Assembly: GCF_002240415.1 (NCBI RefSeq)
Contig: NZ_CP020028.1
Location: 3,125,501 to 3,189,500 of the forward strand
Length of the DNA stretch: 64,000 nt
Source: Paenibacillus kribbensis
GTDB lineage: Bacteria; Bacillota; Bacilli; Paenibacillales; Paenibacillaceae
Reading direction: 5' to 3'
The stretch's first letter is position 1; every line of letters begins with the position of its first letter. Positions 1 through 7,185 of this stretch are shown piece after piece. A model generated the notes under the pieces. That model worked only from the letters and a program-made list of their open reading frames with translations, had not been told where the DNA came from and searched no databases. The position numbers and the translations under genes were made by a program.

Positions 1-237
1 AATAAAAATGAGTTCCTGTGCTACTGTTGATAGTCGTTCAAGCGTCATGCCCATGGATTGTCGGGAAACCTGAAATTCCTGAAAAAACCTCTCTTGGGTA
101 GCCCCCGACCAGCCTTGTTGCACAAAATCAATTCGCCCACTCAAAAAGTTCAGCATCCGTTCCATTTCATGTTTGCCTTGCAAGAACTGGTCAGCCACTT
201 CCATCAATTTGTCAGGTGGAACCAATATTCTCCCCAT
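1..237 (-). CDS. WXG100 (ESAT-6-like) type VII secretion protein, 3' end off window
   Basis: Seen: an open frame runs from an ATG at 237 down to base 1 (79 codons) with no stop, so the C-terminus lies outside the window. Visible residues form a helix, a turn with Trp-Ser-Gly near residues 47-49, and a second helix rich in Glu, Gln and Ser. Known: WXG100 proteins are about 100-residue helical hairpins exported by the type VII (Ess/Yuk) system, either as small substrates or as the N-terminal part of larger toxins. An in-frame TAA lies six codons before the ATG, which fixes the start region. Whether this is a stand-alone WXG100 protein or the head of a polymorphic toxin cannot be told here. The gene begins directly beside a repeat copy (241-520). 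Confidence 0.72.
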   Translation of the reverse strand, partial: MGRILVPPDKLMEVADQFLQGKHEMERMLNFLSGRIDFVQQGWSGATQERFFQEFQVSRQSMGMTLERLSTVAQELIFI

Positions 238-240
238 TCT

Positions 241-520
241 ACCACGCCCACTTTAATTTTGATGGAAATAATCTTATCAGAAGGGGTGATTTAGGGAAAT
301 CCATCTGTTATCCTGTTATTTCCTTTTAATTGATATGACATTTGAACTGAAATAAAACAGAGATTACTACGACTAAAGTAGTGTATATCGCTGTTAGATG
401 ATGCCTAAGTTAGGATGTAGCAGTGATCGCTTTCAAATCTTGATCCTCAACCATATCCTGTAACTCAGGAATAAGTGTGAAGAGTTTTTTGTAGTTTCTA
501 AGCTGCTGAGTAGTTATATT
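241..520. repeat. Direct repeat copy 1 (about 280 bp, partner at 4761-5040)
   Basis: This segment recurs at +4520 bases with few differences. For example, the block from 281 matches the block from 4801 almost base for base through the run containing TTTCCTTTTAATTGATATGA. Both copies lie just upstream of a minus-strand gene (WXG100 here, a 73-residue protein at the other copy). Both include the 3' end of a ParB-like fragment. Similarity fades beyond about 520 and 5040. No transposase or terminal inverted repeat was seen. Confidence 0.85.
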
Positions 521-658
521 CAAATCATTAGCGATATCCTCTTGAGTTTTTGCCAGAGCAAAGTTATTTCGGTCTGTCTTCTGAAGAATATTTTTTAGCT
601 CTGTCTCCTCCATGCTCAATTCCATAAATCCTCTCCAACTCAACATTACATTTAGCAA
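410..658 (-). pseudogene. ParB/Spo0J-like partition protein fragment
   Basis: The frame encodes up to 82 residues. The central part (KTQEDIANDLNITTQQLRN, then an LIPELQDMVED stretch) resembles the HTH region of ParB/Spo0J-like proteins, often phage- or plasmid-borne. Such proteins are normally 250-300 residues with an N-terminal ParB/sulfiredoxin-like nuclease domain, which is absent here. The frame stops just after the HTH (ending ITATS). Truncation at both ends and a second, more decayed copy at 4930-5095 indicate a mobile-element remnant. A short functional HTH protein cannot be excluded. Confidence 0.5.
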
Positions 659-776
659 GCTTCAGCAAATACAAAAAAGACTAGACGGACAATCCCATCT
701 AACCTTCCACTGACACTGAGCTGATTATATACTTTAGTGTGCCACCCTGTTTCTCTTTGATCCATATTAGGAATGA

Positions 777-870
777 TTAAATTTCACCGTGATGTGTTGG
801 TTGGTAACTAGATCCTTTATCTTGAAATTGTATAGGGGTACATATAACTTAGGACAATTTTACGCTTCAT
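777..870 (-). pseudogene. Possible degraded Alo-type pro-peptide gene (third locus)
   Basis: An ATG at 870 sits behind a very strong ribosome site (GAGGTGGAGGAAG), 18 bases after the stop of the receptor stub at 889. This is the same arrangement as the receptor-peptide pairs at 2656-4162 and 5244-6832. The starting frame begins MKRKIVLS like a signal peptide but stops after 17 codons (stop at 817). One reading frame away the sequence continues to a His-His-Gly tail ending at 777. I infer a frameshifted pro-peptide gene. Homology is too short to be certain, and chance is a fair alternative. Confidence 0.25.
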
Positions 871-888
871 CTTCCTCCACCTCTTTAA

Positions 889-1146
889 TCAAATTTCTAT
901 AAGCTGCCTTTGTATCAGGTGAGCATACTCCTGATAAGACTCATACTGCCATATACATTTAATTACATACGATTTATTATTGTTTAATGTAAATTTTGCC
1001 AAACAACTTAACAAAAAAGTAAAGCCATCAGAAAATCTTCCTTTGGTCAAATAATAATATGATAATTCCTTAGAGAAGTGTATATAACTATACAAAAAAG
1101 CTCGCTCCCATTTTATAGTTGAGGAGTGAGCTTTCATGTGAATCAA
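889..1146 (-). pseudogene. C-terminal stub of an AloR-type HTH-TPR receptor
   Basis: The 85-residue frame matches the last TPR repeat and tail of the two full receptors in this window. KELSYYYLTKGRFSDGF here corresponds to YELAYYYLNQGMFGDGF in the receptor ending at 2741, followed by a similar Cys-Ile segment. The HTH and about 380 residues of TPR are missing, so this is a 5'-deleted third copy. The ATG at 1146 is unlikely to be a real start, because no promoter region like those at 4163 or 6833 lies upstream. The next gene begins at 1170. Confidence 0.7.
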
Positions 1147-1169
1147 AGTCCAGTCATCTTATTTGCCTT

Positions 1170-1901
1170 TTAATAATTCACATCTTTTGGATACTCAATA
1201 TTAATAGGTTTTTTTGTTCCATTAACATAAGTGTATCCAGCGTTTTCCGATTGTCTACCTTGGTAAGTATTCCCAATATAATAGTCATAATAATCATATC
1301 TAACAATAGTTGTATTATACTGATCGTAGTTGATAGCTGCGTAATAGTTTCTTGTATTGTAGGATGAGCCTTCAGGAGGGCCAGAGTATACATCTGTAGT
1401 ATTGTAAGTTTTAGATACTGTACCACTTACATTTCCTGTAAGACTCTCCTTAACTATATATGCAATATTTGCATCAACTGTTGCTGTAATTGAAACTGTT
1501 CCACTTACTGTAAGGCTAGAACTACGTGTTGCAGTTCGCCCTTTAGCCACGCTAATAATAAGTGTTTGTTTTTGAATTGGCCCCACAGAATATCCAGTAA
1601 TTTTGTTACTACCAAGTGCATATTCTGGCTTAACATAAACGCGACGATCTCCAGCCTGAGGTGTGATCACAGAATTTTTCTGAACGAGCTTGGGATCAAC
1701 AAATTCAACGCGCGCATTTGGATTACCTTGTGTTTCAAATCTGGTAATTGCAGATGTTGGAACATCCTGAATATTCGGCTCTGCAATTTCTACGGTTGTG
1801 TTTTGAATAGTATTACCTGAATTTTCTTCTGCAAAAGACAATGGAGCAAAGACGGCTAGAGCAGTTGATAGAGATAAAATTACTGCGGTAAGTTTCTTCA
1901 A
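1170..1901 (-). CDS. Secreted protein of unknown function with Thr/Ser-rich beta region
   Basis: I place the start at TTG 1901 (reading MKKLTAVILS), 8 bases behind AAAAGGATG. The ATGs at 1910 and 1907 lie inside that ribosome site. Residues 1-25 are a classical Sec signal peptide ending near SFA-EE. The mature part (about 218 residues) has no Cys. It contains a Ser/Thr alternating stretch around residues 125-170 that looks like amphipathic beta-hairpins, then a Tyr/Asn-rich tail with many YY and NY pairs. Such hairpins occur in pore-forming toxins and in adhesins, but I do not recognise the family and assign no function. The gene is divergent from the small gene at 2035 and follows the receptor stub. 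Confidence 0.7.
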   Translation of the reverse strand: MKKLTAVILSLSTALAVFAPLSFAEENSGNTIQNTTVEIAEPNIQDVPTSAITRFETQGNPNARVEFVDPKLVQKNSVITPQAGDRRVYVKPEYALGSNKITGYSVGPIQKQTLIISVAKGRTATRSSSLTVSGTVSITATVDANIAYIVKESLTGNVSGTVSKTYNTTDVYSGPPEGSSYNTRNYYAAINYDQYNTTIVRYDYYDYYIGNTYQGRQSENAGYTYVNGTKKPINIEYPKDVNY

Positions 1902-2034
1902 AATCATCATCCTTTTTTTCTATTTTTTGTAGTTAACTATATATACTGCATAAAAATTCTATTCCCTTCTTTTTGTAGCAAAAAAAGTAGAAAAAATGAT
2001 ATATTATGGATACAATTACTAAGGAGTGTGACAA

Positions 2035-2381
2035 ATGAATAAAGATTCCAAAATAATCGTATCCTCAATAATACTTGGTGCTTCTTTTATATTGGGAAGC
2101 TGTATTAACGCGTATTTTAATTCGAACGAAAAAATTCTTAGCCCTCAGATTTCACAAACTTCTTCAAGCGATAATATTTTAAACAAAGAAGAAGCAGCAG
2201 CATATCTAAAGATTCCTGTGACACAACTAGACAATATTATAAAAAGAGATACTGAACAAAAAAGAAACTATCGGTTTATGACACTTATCAATTTATCCCT
2301 TACGCTGACCTAAATGGTCAAATAGTATTTTCAAAAGATAACTTAAATAAATGGTTAGATTTCATCACACAAAAAAAATAA
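2035..2381 (+). pseudogene. Small membrane-anchored HTH-like protein, frameshifted
   Basis: A good ribosome site (AAGGAGTGTGACAA) precedes the ATG at 2035. The first frame encodes a lipoprotein- or membrane-like N-terminus (IILGASFILGSC) and then a helix-turn-helix-like segment (EEAAAYLKIPVTQLDNIIK). It runs out of sense at about 2275 and stops at 2313. A neighbouring frame continues sensibly as FIPYADLNGQIVFSKDNLNK to a stop at 2381. Joining the two gives about 115 residues, the usual form of an anchored excisionase-like HTH protein. One missing base near 2270-2280 explains the break, either a real mutation or a sequencing error. Function is unknown. Confidence 0.65.
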
Positions 2382-2555
2382 TGTACTTTTCCATATTTTA
2401 AAAAGATGCACTAGGTAGCCTAGCATTCATCTCGCAGTTGCCAATTTGTACTTTACTATTTCACTTTTATTCACCACTCAAACGCCTGTTCCTAGCTTGA
2501 GTAAAATTATTTGACATACCATTTCCTAATATATACTAATTACTTATATAAATAT

Positions 2556-2630
2556 AAAATGCACTCCCAAAACTTTATTGGCTAAACCTGTTGGTTCTTC
2601 TCCAATAACTGTTTTGGGAGTGCATTTTTT
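2556..2630. terminator. Bidirectional terminator after aloR1-aloP1
   Basis: AATGCACTCCCAAAAC pairs with GTTTTGGGAGTGCATT, and an inner TTATTGG/CCAATAA pair extends the stem. T-rich runs follow on both strands. It lies 26 bases after the pro-peptide stop (2656) on the minus strand. A relative of this hairpin follows the second receptor locus at 5128-5212. Confidence 0.85.
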
Positions 2631-2655
2631 AACGAACTTTTAATTTAATTTCCGT

Positions 2656-2778
2656 CTAAGAACCTCCATGCTGTGCAAAAAGTTGGATTCCCTCATTATG
2701 GCTGTAAGGATGAGTAGGCATAGTTAAGATAAACAAAAAACTACCCGCAACGATCAGCATTACCACTTTTTTCAACAT
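2656..2778 (-). CDS. AloP/Phr-type secreted signalling pro-peptide, 40 residues
   Basis: Seen: ATG 2778 to TAG 2656 encodes 40 residues. It begins MLKKVVMLIVAGSF (positive N-terminus, hydrophobic core), followed by a polar linker and the C-terminal tail QLFAQHGGS. It overlaps the last 38 bases of the receptor gene and is followed by a strong terminator. Known: RRNPP-type systems (Rap-Phr, NprR-NprX, AimR-AimP and the AimR-like Alo systems of Paenibacillus polymyxa) place a short Sec-exported pro-peptide gene at or just after the receptor's 3' end. The last 5-10 residues are cleaved off and re-imported through an oligopeptide permease to bind the TPR pocket. Inference: the mature signal lies within the tail ending AQHGGS; the exact cleavage site is not determined. 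The ribosome site is modest (GGTGG), so translation may be coupled to the receptor. Confidence 0.8.
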   Translation of the reverse strand: MLKKVVMLIVAGSFLFILTMPTHPYSHNEGIQLFAQHGGS

Positions 2779-4162
2779 TGTTTAACCACCATACCTTTTC
2801 AATAAGATTGAAAAACTCAGTTTTGGTTTCAGGAACCGCATGGGCTTTGAAACGCACAAACAACCCTATACAATTTATAAAATATGTTTCATTGTTTAGT
2901 ATATGTGCTTTTAACATTGCACATAACAATTGGTTAAAACCATCACCGAACATCCCCTGATTTAAATAATAGTAGGCCAATTCGTAACCACACCACGCCG
3001 AGTAGTCCGGTATCACTTGCTGAGTATACATATCATCTGATGATGGTTGCTGTGAAAAAGAGGCAATCTCCGTTTCAAATCGTTTGAGTATATCATTTAC
3101 ATCTAGCTTATAGCGGTTAGCTGCTATCATAATGTTAAGTAGTTGAGTAACCCTATCTTCTTGAATTGTATCTGACGATGCTTCAATATAGTTTAGATAT
3201 TCATATAGCACACTTACATCTCCAGATAAAAGCTTATTTGCAAGTACATTAGCTTGTGCCCAGTGTTGATACAGTTTTATCCAATATAGGGCATCTTCGT
3301 CCGTCTCTTTGACCCAATCTAAATTGGCATAGGCATATGTATATTGCAATGCCTGGTCATAATCACCTTGCTCTTCACATACACTGGCACACAGTAAATC
3401 AGCATAGGTGATGTACACAAACATGGGACGACTCAGCTTCTTGGCAGCCTCATTGAGCTCTCGGCTGTTCTGTTGGTGTTTCAAAGTATATTGGATTTTC
3501 GCTTTATCTCTCATTTTTCTTGCCATTTCATCAACCTTGTCCCATTTGCGCAATGACCTGTACACGTTGGCCAAATCCTTTAATGCATCAAGCTGCTCTA
3601 CTTCATCTAAGCGCTCTACAAATGATTCAAATATCGAAGCTGCCCTGAGATTTTGATTTTGATCGTCTCCAATCTGAATCGTGAATATACGATATTGGCA
3701 GATGGCCAAACGTTCGGAGTGCTGATATTTCTCCGCTTCTGCAACCCCCTCATAGAGCAACAATGCAGCATGATGTCGACCTTGTGCTAATAGCGCTTCT
3801 GCTATGTCAAATAGTTTAGGTGAGTAGAGTAGATTGTCCATGATTTGTCCAACGATTCGACGGATCGCATCCAGCTTGTCCAGCTCTGCACAACGATATA
3901 GCAACCGCTCAATCCGTCTCATATTCGGGGGAAAGTCGATAATGTAGTTTTCTATAAATAAGTCGTAAAAGTAGCCTTCCGCTAAACCCATAGCCTCAGT
4001 AATTCGGTCAAGCTGGTTAACAGACATAGACTTATTTCCTGTCACAATACTACTTATTATTCCCCGATTAATGCCTGCAATATGCCCAAATTGCGTTAGA
4101 CTCAAACCCTGTTGTTTTAAGTATCTGTCTAATTCTGCTCGTATCGTAGGTGTGATTTGCAT
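2741..4162 (-). CDS. AloR-type (AimR-like) peptide-responsive transcriptional regulator, HTH-TPR
   Basis: A cytoplasmic DNA-binding receptor of 473 residues. Residues about 8-60 form an XRE-like helix-turn-helix (LSLTQFGHIAGINRGIISSI). The rest is a run of helical TPR-like repeats ending near residue 455. The fold plan matches RRNPP regulators but is longer than PlcR (about 290) and AimR/Rap (about 380), as in Paenibacillus Alo receptors. The ATG at 4162 is preceded by GAAGGGTGG. The pro-peptide gene at 2656-2778 overlaps its end. The upstream region carries a palindrome shared with the second receptor (4180-4200). The middle third is almost identical to the receptor at 5435-6832, while the HTH/early TPR part and the C-terminus differ. 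Target genes are unknown; autoregulation is likely. Confidence 0.82.
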   Translation of the reverse strand: MQITPTIRAELDRYLKQQGLSLTQFGHIAGINRGIISSIVTGNKSMSVNQLDRITEAMGLAEGYFYDLFIENYIIDFPPNMRRIERLLYRCAELDKLDAIRRIVGQIMDNLLYSPKLFDIAEALLAQGRHHAALLLYEGVAEAEKYQHSERLAICQYRIFTIQIGDDQNQNLRAASIFESFVERLDEVEQLDALKDLANVYRSLRKWDKVDEMARKMRDKAKIQYTLKHQQNSRELNEAAKKLSRPMFVYITYADLLCASVCEEQGDYDQALQYTYAYANLDWVKETDEDALYWIKLYQHWAQANVLANKLLSGDVSVLYEYLNYIEASSDTIQEDRVTQLLNIMIAANRYKLDVNDILKRFETEIASFSQQPSSDDMYTQQVIPDYSAWCGYELAYYYLNQGMFGDGFNQLLCAMLKAHILNNETYFINCIGLFVRFKAHAVPETKTEFFNLIEKVWWLNNVEKSGNADRCG

Positions 4163-4179
4163 GGATAAACCACCCTTCC

Positions 4180-4200
4180 ATCATAAAATCATTATATGAT
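4180..4200 (-). promoter_or_regulatory. Putative AloR operator, palindrome upstream of aloR1
   Basis: On the coding strand ATCATA and TATGAT flank a 9-base centre, immediately upstream of the ribosome site. The same arms with a different centre occur at 6850-6870 before the second receptor, and about 200 bases of upstream sequence are otherwise similar. The position suits autorepression. This is inferred, with no direct evidence of binding. Confidence 0.5.
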
Positions 4201-4449
4201 GCAAACTTAAATAAATAATGAAGTTGAGAAATAAGCAGTAGAATATCTTTTCTTGCTCATATTGTACCATTTTTTAGAATAAAATCGTATACCTTTCAGA
4301 TATTTACTTAAGATGCCTTTTGGATAGTTTATTATGATTTTATGATTAAAGGTATTTTCATCTGGCACTATGTATATAGTTTTATTGTGGAAATCAGATT
4401 TAAACTCTATAGTCTATTGATTTCAAATACCGCCGATACCTGCAAATAC

Positions 4450-4490
4450 CCGTAAGTGGGTCACTTTTTTCAAAGTTGCCCATCTTACGG
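4450..4490. repeat. Inverted repeat in the 361-base gap 4163-4523
   Basis: CCGTAAGTGGG pairs with CCCATCTTACGG around an 18-base loop, with no T-run beside it, so it is not an obvious terminator. The rest of the gap is the AT-rich upstream region of aloR1, related to 6833-7080. No other gene was seen there. Confidence 0.55.
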
Positions 4491-4523
4491 ATCACAGTTC
4501 AGAGTGAGCTAAATGTTGCATTT

Positions 4524-4745
4524 TTATTTATCTCCGTGTAATTTTGTCAGTAACAACTCAATCATGCGCTCGATCTTTTTTATGTTCAAATTTCTTTGTC
4601 CATATAAATAAACAAATTCTTGTACTCGATCCCAAATCTTAAGTTCATTTATTTCTTCGATCTCCTGAGTCAGACCTTCAACATAAGCAGGTAGCTCCCT
4701 ATTTTTGAACTCCTCAATCAAGTTCTCTAAATCAGCATAATCCAT
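4524..4745 (-). CDS. Hypothetical acidic helical protein, 73 residues
   Basis: ATG 4745 to stop 4524 encodes an all-helical, charged protein rich in Glu, Leu, Ile and Lys, with no signal peptide or membrane segment. I do not recognise the family. Small acidic helical proteins near WXG100 genes are sometimes immunity partners, but that is only a thought. The Shine-Dalgarno-like CTGGAG lies one base from the ATG, which is too close. Repeat copy 2 (4761-5040) begins just upstream, so the true 5' end may have been lost when the repeat was placed. Confidence 0.45.
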   Translation of the reverse strand: MDYADLENLIEEFKNRELPAYVEGLTQEIEEINELKIWDRVQEFVYLYGQRNLNIKKIERMIELLLTKLHGDK

Positions 4746-4760
4746 ACTCCAGTTAAATTT

Positions 4761-5040
4761 ACCACGTCCACTTTAATTTTGATGGAAATAAGCTTATCAG
4801 AAGGGGTGATTTAGGGAAATCCATCTGTTATCCTGTTATTTCCTTTTAATTGATATGACATTTGAACTGGCGTAAAACAGAGATGAATACGACTAAAGTA
4901 GTGTATATCGCTGTTAGATGATACCTAAGTTAGGATGTAGCGGTCGTCGCTTTCAAATCTTGATCCTCAACCATATCCTGTAACTCAGGAGTAAGAGTTA
5001 AGAGTTTTTTATAATTACTATTTAGATCTTGTGCAATATC
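4761..5040. repeat. Direct repeat copy 2 (partner of 241-520)
   Basis: It matches copy 1 at an offset of 4520 bases, with a few substitutions and a small deletion near 5018. It separates the 73-residue gene from the second receptor locus. The pair brackets the receptor stub, the secreted protein and the intact aloR1-aloP1 pair. Recombination between copies could therefore delete or duplicate that 4.5-kb block. Confidence 0.85.
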
Positions 5041-5095
5041 GGTTTGTGTTTTTTGCTAACTAAAATTATTTTGGTCTGGGTCTTTGTCTGAATAC
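4930..5095 (-). pseudogene. Second, more decayed ParB-like fragment
   Basis: Translation gives KTQTDIAQDLN, then a deletion of about ten codons relative to the copy at 410-658, then LTPELQDMVEDQDLK and a stop at 4930. A TAG interrupts the frame just before KTQTD. This is a non-functional duplicate created with the flanking repeat. Confidence 0.6.
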
Positions 5096-5127
5096 TCGCA
5101 CATATATTTCTTCCCAATTGTCAATTA

Positions 5128-5212
5128 CATAAAAAATACACTCCTTAGAATCTTATCGGCTAAACCTGTGTTGGGTTTCTCCAATATCCATTTTAGGGAG
5201 TGTATTTTTTAA
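5128..5212. terminator. Terminator-like hairpin after the aloR2 locus
   Basis: AAAATACACTCC pairs with GGGAGTGTATTTT around a loop that still contains the GGCTAAACCTG motif found in the loop of the hairpin at 2556-2630. T-rich sequence follows on the plus strand. The match is poorer than in its relative, in keeping with decay of this locus. Confidence 0.65.
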
Positions 5213-5243
5213 GCTGGGCTTTTTTTCACATTCATTTGAAATA

Positions 5244-5369
5244 TTAAGTCCCTCCATGTTAATCGTAAAGCACGATATTCTGGTGTTGGCTATGAGTCTG
5301 AACAGGTGCAGTCACGATAAACACAAAAAACTAGTTACGAAGATTCAATAGCACCATTTTTCTTAACAT
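5244..5369 (-). pseudogene. Decayed AloP-type pro-peptide gene with two in-frame stops
   Basis: From ATG 5369 the frame reads MLRKMVLLNLRN, then TAG, then FFVFIVTAPVQTH and on to LYD, TAA, HGGT and a final TAA. Aligned with the intact pro-peptide at 2656-2778, the first stop falls in the signal-peptide core near small insertions. The second stop stands where the intact gene has the Gln codon before His-Gly-Gly (CAG versus TAA). It lies 65 bases after the stop of the second receptor. The product would be a useless 12-mer, so this receptor appears to have lost its own signal. Confidence 0.78.
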
Positions 5370-5434
5370 TGTCTAACCAAACCTATAAGATTTACATAAG
5401 GGCTTGGAATTTAACTTTGAAAAATTAATCACCA

Positions 5435-6832
5435 CTAATAATAAAATAATTTCTCTTTTTGCCCTTCACTAACTAAATTTTCGTACTTTACACAAGCTTT
5501 AACATCTGCAAATTCTTTAAACTGTTCAAATAATCTTATGCACCTAATAAAGAAAGCTTCTTTATTAATGGCTAATGATTTTGATAAAACGTCTAATAAA
5601 TACTTAAATCCAATTGAGTATCTGCCTCTATTCAAGTAATACTTAGCTAATTCATACTTAAAACGCGTGGATTGTTCTGGTACTACTTGATGAGTATACA
5701 TATCAGCAGATGGTTCCTGTTGGGTAATAGAATCAATCTCCGTTTCAAAGCGTTTTAGTATATCATGTACGTCTATCTGGTATCGGTTTGCCATCATCAT
5801 AATATTCAACAGTTGGGTAACCATATCTTGGACAGTTGTATCTGACGATGCATCAATATATTCTACATAATCATATAAGGCCTTTATATCTCCAGATAAA
5901 AGCCTATATGCAAGTATATTAGCTTGTGACCAGTGTTTAAACAAACCGATCCAGTGTTTGGCATCCTCATCGGTCTCTCTAACCCAATCTAAATTGGAGT
6001 AGGCGTATGTATAATGTAATGCCTGCTCATAATCACCCTGCTCTTCATATGCATTGGCACACAGCAAATCTGCATAAGCGATGTACACAAACAAGGGACG
6101 ACTTAGCTTCTTAGCAGCCTCATTGATTTCTCGACTGTTCTGTTGGTGTCTCAAAGTATATTGTATTTTCGCTTTATCTCTCATTTTTCTTGCCATTTCA
6201 TCAACCTTGTCCCATTTACGCAAAGACCTATACACGTTTGCCAAATCCTTCAATGCGTCAAGCTGCTCTACTTCATCTAGGCGCTCTACAAAAGCTTCAA
6301 ATACCGAAGCTGCCCTGAGATTTTGATTTTGATCGTCTCCAACACGAATCGTAAACAAACGATACTGGCAAACTGCCAATCTATCTGAATACTGATACTT
6401 TTCCCCTTCTGCTACATTTTCATAAAGGTACGCCGCTGCTTCATTATAACCTTTTTTAAAAGAATTCTCGGCTACTTTAAAAAGTGAAGGAAGATAAACA
6501 GGATTATCTAGCAACATACCTACAACTCGTCGCAAGCAATCAAGTCGCCCTAACTCCACGCAGCGGTACAAAAAAGGGCTAATTCTTTTCCAATTGAACG
6601 GTTCTTCTTCAATACATTCATCAATATAACGTTCATAAAAATAGTCCGGTGGTAAATCCATTCCCATAGTAATGCGATCTAGCTGGTAAACAGATAAGGA
6701 ACGATTGCCTGTGATGATGCCGCTAAGTGTACCTACATTCAAATCAATAATGTGACCAAACTCGGTCATGGTTAATCCTTTACGTATCAGATAGGTTTGA
6801 ACTTCTGCCTGTATCGTAGGTGTGATTTGCAT
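5435..6832 (-). CDS. AloR-type peptide-responsive regulator, paralogue without intact pro-peptide
   Basis: 465 residues with the same plan as the receptor at 2741-4162: an HTH at about residues 8-60 (LTMTEFGHIIDLNVGTLSGI), then TPR-like helices. Residues about 150-400 are nearly identical to the paralogue, including DALKDLANVYRSLRKWDKVD. The HTH, residues 60-150 and the last 60 residues have diverged. ATG 6832 is preceded by GAAGGGTGG, and the reading frame is intact. Its partner peptide gene is broken. It may therefore act constitutively, or respond to the peptide of the other locus through the shared core. Known relatives bind DNA and release it, or change binding, when the peptide docks. 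Confidence 0.8.
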   Translation of the reverse strand: MQITPTIQAEVQTYLIRKGLTMTEFGHIIDLNVGTLSGIITGNRSLSVYQLDRITMGMDLPPDYFYERYIDECIEEEPFNWKRISPFLYRCVELGRLDCLRRVVGMLLDNPVYLPSLFKVAENSFKKGYNEAAAYLYENVAEGEKYQYSDRLAVCQYRLFTIRVGDDQNQNLRAASVFEAFVERLDEVEQLDALKDLANVYRSLRKWDKVDEMARKMRDKAKIQYTLRHQQNSREINEAAKKLSRPLFVYIAYADLLCANAYEEQGDYEQALHYTYAYSNLDWVRETDEDAKHWIGLFKHWSQANILAYRLLSGDIKALYDYVEYIDASSDTTVQDMVTQLLNIMMMANRYQIDVHDILKRFETEIDSITQQEPSADMYTHQVVPEQSTRFKYELAKYYLNRGRYSIGFKYLLDVLSKSLAINKEAFFIRCIRLFEQFKEFADVKACVKYENLVSEGQKEKLFYY

Positions 6833-6849
6833 GAATAAACCACCCTTCC

Positions 6850-6870
6850 ATCATAAAATCGTCATATGAT
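6850..6870 (-). promoter_or_regulatory. Putative AloR operator upstream of aloR2
   Basis: It has the same ATCATA and TATGAT arms, with a 9-base centre, as at 4180-4200. The gap 6833-7185 (353 bases) otherwise holds AT-rich sequence related to 4163-4400 up to about 7080, and then the promoter region of the response regulator, with a TATAAT near 7131. No gene was seen in it. Confidence 0.5.
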
Positions 6871-7185
6871 GCATACTCAAATAAACTATGAAGTTGAGAA
6901 ATAAGCAGTAGAATACTTTTTTATCGCTCTTGATTGTACCATTTTTTAGAATAAAACCATATACCTTTCAGATATTTACTTTAGATACCTTTCCAGATGG
7001 TTTGCAATGATTTCGTGATTAAGAATATCATCATTTTGCTTATGTATAGTTTATTGTAAGTGTTAATATTGATCAGTAGAGACATAAAAAACCTAAACGA
7101 ATTCATGTCTAGGCTGGCTATCTAAAAAGGTATATAATACGCCCATATTGTATACTGCTGGAAAGAACAGAAAGGATGCGCGGCC

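Noticed and set aside
241..5040. Composite transposon or IS pair
   Set aside because: No transposase frame, terminal inverted repeats or target duplications were found at the repeat ends.
5244..5369. Stop-codon read-through or programmed recoding of the second pro-peptide gene
   Set aside because: Two stops plus small indels relative to the intact copy fit decay better; no read-through context or recoding signal was seen.
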